Made by a program: the position numbers and the translations under genes. A stretch of 64,000 bases of DNA from Ovis canadensis (lineage: Eukaryota > Chordata > Mammalia > Artiodactyla > Bovidae), in the NCBI RefSeq assembly GCF_042477335.2, contig NC_091263.1:74264501-74328500 (forward strand), read 5' to 3'. Under the pieces are notes generated by a model that was given only the letters and a program-made list of their open reading frames with translations, was not told the origin of the DNA and made no database searches. Positions 54,691 through 61,402 of the stretch are shown piece by piece. Positions within the stretch are counted from its first letter, which is position 1; each line of letters begins with the position of its first letter.

Positions 54691-55734
54691 AATGACAGGC
54701 GCTGCGGCTCTAGCCCAGGGCCCAGTTGCCACGGCACAGGTCCCAATGGGACGTGCAGCCAGGCTTCCAGAAGCTTCTCCCTCATCAGTCCCCACCTAAG
54801 GCTGCGGCTCAGACCTTACCCAGGTGAGAGCCGCTGATGCCCTCAGAACTTCTGCTCCAGGAAGGCGGGCGGCCCCAGCCCTGGGACTGCAGGCCCAGCT
54901 TCCTGCCGCCCCCAGCCCCTCCACAGCCTGCTGCAGGGAGACCCGGCCCTGAAGGCAGTTTTCCAGGTGGAACAAAGCACACATCCGAGCCCGCGTCCCT
55001 GCGGGTGGGAGGGCTATTATAGAAGGGCAGAAACTATCCTGGGGTTGGGGCCAGAACGAGGGGGAGGCCAGTGACGCTCTTGCCTTGGGCACTGAACTCA
55101 GGAGCACCGAAAACCTGGGCAATCAAAATAAGCGATATTTTAATGTCATTAGTGACCCAAATGCCGACAATCCACACAGAAACATCGGCCGTGGCTGCGC
55201 TCTGGTGCCCCCGGGGTGACGGGGCCGCGTCCGTGCTGTCAGGCCGTCTCCTGGGGGCCACAAGCTGCTCCTACACTCCGTGTTACCGAGAACTTCCCAT
55301 CGCTGCGTTTTTCCTTGGTGGTTGGTCTACTTCCCCAGATGTGAACACTGCTGGGGTCTAGGCTTGGGAGAGAATGCACGGATCATTTTCACCAGTAACA
55401 TCTGAACACTGATTCGAGCGTTCGCTTAGAAGCAGGCATGGGGAGCTGGGCTCCGGGCTGAGGTCACACAGTGACTTCTGTCCTTAGCCGCACGGCGGTA
55501 AGAACAGCGGGGCTCACTAAGTGTGTACCAGACCACAGACACCTTGCCTCGTTGCCGGGGAAGCAACTGCTGGCTCCTCCAAACCTGCCCTGGCCCCCGA
55601 GGGTGGGGGACAGGCTGACCTCAGCAAGAGGAGCCTGCCTGGCAGAGGGCCGGTCCCGGCAGGCAGGTCTCAGGGCCCCAGCCAACACCATCTCTTGTCG
55701 ATGAGGCCCCCTACCCTGTCCTGGCACACAGGCT

Positions 55735-56034
55735 CCCACAGTGAAGTCAAGCTTTATTGCCACGCTGACACTGTGGCCCCCTCGTGGCGGCTCTGTGCAA
55801 TAAGCCAGCTCCCCCAGGGAGACATGGCAGGAGGGGCGGGGGCTGAAGGAGGAAGGCCCTCAGAGACCCTCACCCCAGGATGCCCTGAGTGGTGCCCAGC
55901 CCCGGAGCTCGGGGGCTGGTTTGTGCTGAGAAAGGCCTCATCCCCAGGCGAACCTCCCGGGGCCCCAAGCAGAGTGGAGAGTGCCGCTGCAGCCACCGGG
56001 ACGCCCCCGGCTCCCTGACAGCCCCGTGCGGCGG
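55735..56034 (-). other. ABTB1: ABTB1 3' untranslated region
   Basis: The region is bounded by the TGA at 56035 and the AATAAA at 55758-55753. Nothing else distinctive is seen in it. Confidence 0.8.
55753..55758 (-). terminator. ABTB1: ABTB1 poly(A) signal AATAAA
   Basis: TTTATT on the + strand reads AATAAA on the - strand, about 280 bases past the ABTB1 stop codon. Cleavage is expected near 55735. This gives a short 3' UTR (56034 down to about 55735). Confidence 0.85.
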
Positions 56035-56241
56035 TCAGCAGTCCAGGCCGATGGACACCAGCAGCTCCTCCAGCACCCGCAGGCGCTGTGCGGCCTGCTC
56101 CGTGGCGTGGCGGGTCTGCACCAGGCTGCCCATGTGGAATCGGATGTCGTCCACCAGTGGGATGGAGTCCGTCTCCTGCCGGCCAGCCACAGCTGCGGCC
56201 TCCTCCCGCACGGCCTCCACGAAGTCCTCCTGATGCACCAG
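56035..56241 (-). CDS. ABTB1: ABTB1 exon 12, C-terminus and stop
   Basis: Sixty-eight codons from LVHQEDFVEAVREEAAAV to LLVSIGLDC and the TGA at 56037-56035. Acceptor CCACAG. The final helix is leucine-rich and could form a short coiled coil. Confidence 0.96.
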   Translation of the reverse strand: MVHQEDFVEAVREEAAAVAGRQETDSIPLVDDIRFHMGSLVQTRHATEQAAQRLRVLEELLVSIGLDC

Positions 56242-59200
56242 CTGTGGACAGGCCGGATCAGGGCCCATCCGCCGCCCAGGCCGGGCCGCCCGGGGCCCAC
56301 ACTCACCTCCTCGATGACCCTGGCCATGCACTTGGTGCACTGGTCCTCCAGGCGCGCCAGGCCGAACAGCTCGGCCACACGCCACACCCCCACCACACTG
56401 TCCTCGTCCAGCAGCTGGGCCAGGCTGCGGCCACACAGCTGCTTCAGGCCTGGCAGCAGGTACATGTCGGCCACGCTCAGCACGTCGTAGGCCAACTCTG
56501 GCGGCAGCTGCAACGACAGAGGCTGAGGGAGGGCGCCTGGAGACTGAAGGTGGGCCCCTGCGGCTCACGGCGCAGGCCGGGGCGGCCCTGAGACCCGCGC
56601 GGCCCTGAGACCCGCGCCTGCTGCTGTGGGGCAGGCCCCCACTCGGGCGTCCCCTCGTCCCGCAGTGGCTGTGACGGGAGCCTGCGGAGGGTGCTCTGCC
56701 CCGCTGAGCCCCCCAGCTGGGTGCTATCCCTGCCCTGGGCATCACCGCGGAGAAGGGAGAGATAAGCCCTCCTCCTCAGCCGCTGTTTCTTGGGGTCTCT
56801 ATGGCAGGGACCGCACACACGCCGGCTGCCTTCGGGGCAGCTGAAGGCATCCTGGGGTCCCCAGCGCACCCTGGCTGGAGGCGCAGCCCCCACGGGCGCA
56901 CGCTCCCCTTGCTGGTCGGGCGTACGACGCACCTCGGTGTGCTCGCTGTACACATGGTACAGCACGTGTGTGAAGACCTCAGGCGAGACGCTGTGCAGGG
57001 TGACGGCCGGGAGGCCGCCTGAGGCCTCCAGCTGCTCGCTCTCCTGGAAGTGGTCGTCCAGCAGGGCCCGGAAGTACTCGCTGCGGCCACAGAAGAAGGC
57101 CTGCGGGAGGCTGGGCTCAGGCAGGGCTGCCCTGGGAGCAGGGCTGGGCGCACGCCTGCGGGCGAAGCCGCCTACCTTGTGGCAGAGGAAGTCGTAGCCG
57201 CCCACGCGGAAGCAGACGTCGGGGCAGCTGCTGAGGCCGGCGCAGGGGAAGGGCAGCTCCCCGAGGTCGCCCTGGGGGGAGGCGGGGCAGGCTCAGGGCA
57301 GGCGCGAGGGAGAGCAGCCTGGCCCGGGCCGGTCCTAGCTCACCCTGGAAGGTGACACTGTTCCAGGGGTCGAGTTAGACACGAGAGCCGACAGAGCGAG
57401 AGAGGGGCTCAGAAAAGGGAAGCGCCAGGCTCTGGGCCCAACCTGCAGCCCAGGGCGGGGCCTTACCCGGAGCTCAGGGGGCAGGGCGCAGTCAGCGAGC
57501 AGGGCCAGGTCCTCCCGCAGCTGGGGGTCCGCCTGGGGGGGTCGACAGTCAGCACCTTCACGCACACACCCGGCTTGGAGGCCACTGCGGGGAAGAGCGC
57601 GCCGCTTCAGGGGGTGGGCCGCCCGCAGGCGCCCACCCGAGCCCAGGGCCTGAGGCCGGGACGGCCCCACTCACACTTGGCCTCCAGGGCACCAAGCAGG
57701 CCCCACAGCTGGCACTGCCGGGCCAGGCGCTCACAGTCGCTGACACGCTCCACGCCGACGTCCAGGCAGCCTGGGTGCGGGGACAGTGCGGGGGGAGACT
57801 CAGGGACTGAGGAAGCCCTCGGCTGCTCCCCGAACCCCCAGAAGGCGGGTGGTCCATCTGCCCAACCACTGGGCTACAGGGCCGCTGTCCGAGCTCTCAG
57901 GCCCCAGGACAGCAAGAGGACCTCAGACCATGGGTGCACAAGCCGACCGAGGAGGCAGCTGCACCGTCCCACCAGAGCAGACGAGCCCAAGAGGGAAACG
58001 GCGGCCCCAAGGCCATGTCTGGTGCCACAACCCTTGCCCACTGAGCACGGCTCACCTGTGTACAGGTACTGCAATAGCGCCCCGAAGGCCACGGGGTTGA
58101 TCTGTGGGCAGAGACAGGGTCAGAGACGGCCACGCCACACGCGCCTCCCCCAGCGCCCGCTGACGCACCAGGGGGTGCCTGAGGACCACCGTGCTCTTGC
58201 CCTTCCACTTGGTGTCGAGCATGTGGGCAAAGTAGGTGCTGCGTGCGCCCAGAACGCCGCGATGCGCCCGGAAGGACTTGCCGTGCACCACGAAGGCCAC
58301 GTCGCTGTGGAGGCCCTGCTCCAGGAGCCTGTGGGCCGCGGGGGGCTCAGCAGTGTGCCCAGAGCCCCGCGCAGCAGGAGAGCCCTCCCCGGCGCAGGCC
58401 CCGGCAGGCCGGCTCACCGCAGCAGGAAGCTATAGTAGAGGTCCCGCCGCCGGAAGGAGGCCGCCACCTGCCTATAGTCACGCAGCGCCCGGCGGATGGC
58501 GTCGCTCTGCGCGCCGTAGAGGCAGCGCTCACCGTCGAAGGTGTTGGCCTCGCAGCGGGCTCCTGAGGGCAGCAGAGCTGCCCGTCAGCGGGGCCTAAGG
58601 CTGCCCACCACGGCTGGGGACGGGGAGGTGCTCGCCCTCCCACACACACAGACACACACGGGGCCCCGGGACCGCCCTGCCCCAGCACCCTCCCCGCCAG
58701 GCCCGGGGCACACGCCACCCGGCACACAGACACCTTGGAGGCCGGCCTGACCTATGCTGGGCCCCGAGGACACACCACAGACAGACGGTCCCCTGTCCGC
58801 AGAAAACGGCTTCCAGGGGCAGGAAGACACACACAGGTAGCTTCAGAGGCTCTGAAGAAAGCTGAGAAGGTGAAGCGTGGCTCTGGTGCAGCTGCCACAG
58901 GGGTGCGGTGGAGGCGCCAGGGCAGACAAGGAGCAGGGAGCTGAGCCAGGCGAGCCCCGGGGAAGGGCCGTCCGAGCAGAGCAAACGGCGTGTGCCCAGG
59001 CGCCGAGGAAAAGCAGTGGTGCCGGCGGGGCTGGCCGGGGGCAGAGGGGCACACTCAGGGCCGCTCGGACGCGGCCAGGCTCTCCAGCTTGCGGGAGGCG
59101 CGGCTGGGAGGCCCTGTGGGACTTCACGCCGGTCAGACTGGCCTCCCAGGCGCTGGGCAGATGCTGAGCTGGGCCCCGGAGATGGATGTCGGGGGACGGG

Positions 59201-60832
59201 TTCTGAGAGCACCCCAAGGGGGTGCAGGAATGTGCCCACCGCCCACTCTGCACTCACCGTTGGCCAGCAGGTAGAGCACCAGCTCCTCGTGCCCACAGAG
59301 GCAGGCGTAGTACCTGAGGGGATGGGGCGAGGGCGCCGTCAGGCCTGCAGGCCGCCACCCCGCTCCCCTCACTACCCCCCTGCCTGGCACTCACAGGGGG
59401 TGCTGCCCCACTCCGCCCTGCCTGGCACTCACAGCGGGGGTGCTGCCCCACTCCGCCCTGCCCGGCACTCACAGTGGGGGTGCTGCCCCACTCCGCCCTG
59501 CCCGGCACTCACAGCGGGGGTGCTGCCCCACTCCGCCCTGCCCGGCACTCACAGCGGGGTGCTGCCCCACTCCCCCCTGCCCGGCACTCACAGCGGGTGC
59601 TGCCCCACTACCCCCTGCCCGGCACTCACAGCGGGGTGCTGCCCCACTCCGCCCTGCCCGGCACTCACGGGGGGGGGGGGTGCTGCCCCACTCCGCCCTG
59701 CCCGGCACTCACAGCGGGGGTGCTGCCCCACTCCCCCCTGCCCGGCACTCACAGCGGGGTGCTGTCCCACTTGTCCCGCACGTTCACCTCCACTTCTCGC
59801 TGCTCCAGCAGGTACCTGGGCAGGGGGGACGGGGTTAGAGAAGGCTGCGGGAGGGGAAGGAGGGAAGCCTCCTCCAGCGAGGGCAGGTGAGGCAGAGAGA
59901 GCGCAGGACAGGCGCTGAAGGCCGAGCAGCCAGGACAGGGTGTGGACGTGGGAGGCTGGGCGTCAGGGGCTTCGCGCTGGAGAGGCTGAGCACCCGCTGA
60001 CAGCGCTGGGAGGGGCCGCCCAGCAGGAGGCCTGCAGGGGCCCGGAGGCGCGGGAGGGAAGAACGGGAGACTCCCTAAGGTGGGCGTCAGGAGACAGGGC
60101 GGCAGACGGGCGGGGGTAGGGGCGACCACTGAGGATGCTGGAGGCCTCGGCACATGCCCAGGCGGGAGGGACCCAGTGTGTTCTGAAGAGCACCAGGCTT
60201 TGGAGGCTACCAAGTAGACCCCAAGGGGCACCCGACCTGGGGAGGTCCCCAGCGAGGCAGCAGGACTCGAAAGTCGGGACTAGCCCCGGGGAGGGCTCCA
60301 GGGGAGGACGGGGAAGGAAAACAGTAGGCGCCTCACCTCCCAAGCAAGCCGCACCGCCTCCGGCGCGGCCGCGGTGACGGCGATGGCAGCACCCAGGCTC
60401 TCCGACAACCGGAGCCTGACTCCGGCCCCAGACGTTCCCAGCACCGGTCCGTGGCTCATCAGTAGCCACGTCGGGGATCCCAGGCCCGCCCCCAGGATCT
60501 GACCGCCGGGCCCTTCTCTTCCCTCCACCCTCTGCGCCTCCTCCGGGCGTCCGCGGCACAGCCCTAACCCTAAGCCCACCGGAACCCCGGGACAAGTCAC
60601 GCCAGCACCCACGTCCCCGCTCGGAGGAACTCCTCGACCCGCAGGGCCCTGCTTTGGAGCTCGGGCGCCGGCCGGGGGCTGGGGTCCACGCCTGGGCCGG
60701 CCCGTGCCCTCCCCGCACCCCCCAGCGGGCGCTGCACGACCGCCCCCGCGCCCTCCCGGGGCCCTCGCGTCCTCACCGCACTCGGCCCACGTCCCCCTTC
60801 CTGCAGCTAGAGAACAGCTCGCAGGTGTCCAT
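56035..60832 (-). CDS. ABTB1: ABTB1, ankyrin repeat and BTB domain protein 1 (12 exons)
   Basis: The complement joins 60777-60832, 59753-59815, 59258-59313, 58418-58562, 58169-58328, 58056-58101, 57675-57770, 57467-57584, 57176-57271, 56933-57100, 56307-56507 and 56035-56241. The protein would have about 470 residues (human 478): two ankyrin repeats (about 1-65), a first BTB/POZ domain (about 110-180), a linker, then a second BTB plus BACK-like helices (about 255-400). It ends VSIGLDC. Family knowledge links it to BTB adaptor roles and PTEN-related signalling. The start has a strong Kozak match (GCGCCATGG). Exon 8 has a 7-base C tract, one base short of the conserved frame, so the literal splice product shifts near residue 224. 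All other exons close in phase. I take it as a real gene with a sequence error, polymorphism or altered splice rather than a pseudogene. Confidence 0.95.
56307..56507 (-). CDS. ABTB1: ABTB1 exon 11, BACK-like helices
   Basis: Sixty-seven codons from LPPELAYDVLSVADMYLLPG to QCTKCMARVIEE, phase 0 at both ends, donor GTGAGT. The ADMYLLPGLK and CGRSLAQLLDED segments match human almost residue for residue. Confidence 0.96.
56508..56932 (-). other. ABTB1: ABTB1 intron 10
   Basis: About 425 bases of unique GC-rich sequence. A short imperfect direct repeat of CCTGAGACCCGCGC units lies near 56585-56620. No extra exon was seen. Confidence 0.85.
56933..57100 (-). CDS. ABTB1: ABTB1 exon 10, second BTB core
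   Basis: Fifty-six codons from AFFCGRSEYFRALLDDHF to HVLYHVYSEHTE, phase 0 at both ends. The CGRSEYFRALL and F.HVLYH.YS patterns are typical of BTB helices. Donor GTGCGT. Confidence 0.96.
57176..57271 (-). CDS. ABTB1: ABTB1 exon 9, start of second BTB
   Basis: Thirty-two codons, GDLGELPFPCAGLSSCPDV to GGYDFLCHK, phase 0 at both ends. Acceptor CCCCAG, donor GTAGGC. It is one residue shorter than human. Confidence 0.95.
57467..57584 (-). CDS. ABTB1: ABTB1 exon 8 with a one-base frame anomaly
   Basis: The first part reads ASKPGVCVKVLTVDPP in the conserved frame. The second part reads QADPQLREDLALLADC and PPELR in the frame one base away. The switch lies in a run of seven C at about 57534-57540. 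Eight C would restore the reading and give 119 bases, the length needed for phase closure. Donor GTAAGG. Confidence 0.88.
57675..57770 (-). CDS. ABTB1: ABTB1 exon 7
   Basis: The exon encodes GCLDVGVERVSDCERLA to LLGALEAK, plus the first base of a codon before the donor GTGAGT. Human continues EAK with about seven more residues (CEKVSEF, from memory) that have no counterpart here. An alternative donor two bases upstream (AA|GTGTGA) also exists and changes the phase of exon 8. Confidence 0.85.
57771..58055 (-). other. ABTB1: ABTB1 intron 6
   Basis: Close to 300 bases of unique sequence. Nothing distinctive was seen. Confidence 0.85.
58056..58101 (-). CDS. ABTB1: ABTB1 exon 6, BTB continuation
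   Basis: Fifteen codons, INPVAFGALLQYLYT, plus one base, identical to human in this stretch. Acceptor CCACAG, donor GTGAGC. Confidence 0.95.
58169..58328 (-). CDS. ABTB1: ABTB1 exon 5, first BTB/POZ domain
   Basis: Fifty-three codons begin LLEQGLHSDVAFVVHGK and end VVLRHPL. The HSDV...V.GK.F.AH..VL..RS.YF pattern is the BTB signature. Donor GTGCGT. A Gly replaces the human Cys in HRCVLGAR (HRGVLGAR here). Confidence 0.96.
58418..58562 (-). CDS. ABTB1: ABTB1 exon 4
   Basis: The exon runs from GARCEANTFDGERCLYG to RRRDLYYSFLLR. Acceptor CCTCAG and donor GTGAGC, phases 1 in and 2 out. It links the ankyrin repeats to the first BTB domain. Confidence 0.95.
58563..59257 (-). other. ABTB1: ABTB1 intron 3
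   Basis: About 0.7 kb of GC-rich unique DNA with a short interrupted CA run near 58632-58660. No exon or interspersed repeat was recognised. Confidence 0.85.
59258..59313 (-). CDS. ABTB1: ABTB1 exon 3, second ankyrin repeat
   Basis: Eighteen codons, YYACLCGHEELVLYLLAN, with split Leu and Gly codons at the ends. Acceptor CTCAG and donor GTGAGT. It is essentially identical to human. Confidence 0.96.
59314..59752 (-). other. ABTB1: ABTB1 intron 2, mostly minisatellite
   Basis: Of 439 bases, about 370 belong to the 40-bp array listed separately. Only the acceptor-proximal 60-70 bases are unique. Confidence 0.9.
59382..59765 (-). repeat. 40-bp minisatellite carrying duplicated ABTB1 splice donors
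   Basis: Ten GGCACTCAC motifs (GTGAGTGCC on the gene strand) recur every 38-44 bases. The tenth, nearest exon 2, is the real exon-2 donor. Each intronic unit also copies about 17 bases of the exon end (GTGGGGCAGCACCC and CGCT). Units differ by C/T substitutions and G-run length. It is a head-to-tail tandem array with no spacers, so it is not a CRISPR array. Confidence 0.95.
59753..59815 (-). CDS. ABTB1: ABTB1 exon 2, ankyrin repeats
   Basis: Twenty codons (YLLEQREVEVN to DKWDSTP) flanked by split codons. The donor is CT|GTGAGT. The last bases of this exon and the donor are the seed of the minisatellite filling the following intron, so several identical donors compete downstream. Confidence 0.94.
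59816..60776 (-). other. ABTB1: ABTB1 intron 1
   Basis: This intron is just under 1 kb. Its 5' half belongs to the CpG island. I saw no repeat or exon in it. Confidence 0.85.
60777..60832 (-). CDS. ABTB1: ABTB1 exon 1, start codon, first ankyrin repeat
   Basis: ATG at 60832-60830 in context GCCATGG. The exon encodes MDTCELFSSCRKGDVGRV and the first two bases of the next Arg codon, then donor GTGAGG. It matches the human N-terminus closely (MDTSDLFASCRKGDVG). Confidence 0.95.
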
Positions 60833-60877
60833 GGCGCAGACGCCCCGACGCCGAGCCAGCTAGGGCGGCGGCGCCCG

Positions 60878-60925
60878 CCGGATATCAGCGCGGCCCGCGC
60901 GCCCCGCCCCCGGATATCGGCGCGC
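60878..60925 (-). promoter_or_regulatory. ABTB1: Paired GGATATC motifs in ABTB1 core promoter
   Basis: CGGATATC followed by (A/G)GCGCG occurs twice, 31-32 bases apart, with a CCCCGCCC box between them. The motif lies 45-90 bases upstream of the ABTB1 start codon. GATATC is palindromic. I do not know the factor. The promoter role is inferred from position. Confidence 0.4.
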
Positions 60926-61078
60926 GGCCGCCCCGCCCGGCCCGCCCGCTCCCCAGCGGCGCCTGGCGACCGGAGGACCGAGGCGGCGGCGCCCGCCCGC
61001 AGCCCGCCCGCCCCTCCGCCCCCGCCCAGCACAAGAACGAGTCGCGCGGGGACGCGGCCGGCGAGCTCTGCGGACGGC

Positions 61079-61084
61079 TTTAAT
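61079..61084 (-). terminator. PODXL2: PODXL2 poly(A) signal ATTAAA
   Basis: TTTAAT on the + strand reads ATTAAA on the gene strand, about 106 bases after the PODXL2 stop. A GT-rich stretch (GTTCTTGTGCTGG) follows about 40 bases downstream. This is the common variant hexamer. Confidence 0.7.
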
Positions 61085-61189
61085 GGGGTCCCGGGCGGCC
61101 TGGGGGGCGGGGCGGGGCGGGGCCGGGGCGCGCCCCGAGCCCGGGGAAGCGGGGGGCCCTGCGCCGAGGGCCGGGCGGGGCACAGCCCC

Positions 61190-61402
61190 TCACAGATGCG
61201 TGTCCTCCTCGAACACGTCCGAGTCCTCGGGGTCGCGCCTGCCCCCCATGAGCGCGCTCCAGCCCCCCGGGCCGTTGACGGCGCCGCCGCCGTTCAGGCT
61301 GGGCTGCTTCTCCTGCGTCTCCGACTGGCTGTCGCTGGCCACGTCCAGCGTGGGGTTGTCGTGGCAGCCGTTCTCCACGAAGCGCAGCTCCTCGCCGTGC
61401 GA
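61190..61402 (-). CDS. PODXL2: PODXL2 last exon, cytoplasmic tail
   Basis: Seventy codons, SHGEELRFVENGCHDNPTL to DVFEEDTHL, then TGA at 61192-61190. Acceptor CCGCAG. The NPTLDVASDSQSE region and acidic DPEDSDVFEED stretch match human closely. Confidence 0.95.
   Translation of the reverse strand, partial: SHGEELRFVENGCHDNPTLDVASDSQSETQEKQPSLNGGGAVNGPGGWSALMGGRRDPEDSDVFEEDTHL

Larger units (their letters stand above)
49935..55735. other. Intergenic region between convergent MGLL and ABTB1
   Basis: About 5.8 kb separates the two poly(A) sites. It holds a small BovB hairpin and Bov-tA near 51.2-51.5 kb, an antisense L1 relic (51640-52683) and a diverged GC-rich duplication near 54.5 kb. The remainder is GC-rich unique DNA. 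No exon or RNA gene was recognised, which fits mammalian gene order here. Confidence 0.8.

Noticed and set aside
59382-59765. Regular repeats resembling a CRISPR array
   Set aside because: The repeats are contiguous, without unique spacers, in a vertebrate intron. It is a minisatellite.
58908-59918. 336-residue + strand open frame across the ABTB1 intron-2 repeat
   Set aside because: Its coding appearance comes from the 40-bp array, which is open in several frames and on both strands. It is antisense to ABTB1 exons and has no start or splice support.
56035-60832. ABTB1 as a pseudogene because of the exon-8 frameshift
   Set aside because: All twelve exons, both splice-site sets, the promoter CpG island, Kozak start and poly(A) signal are intact and conserved. 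A single-base discrepancy in a C homopolymer is better explained by sequencing, polymorphism or alternative splicing.
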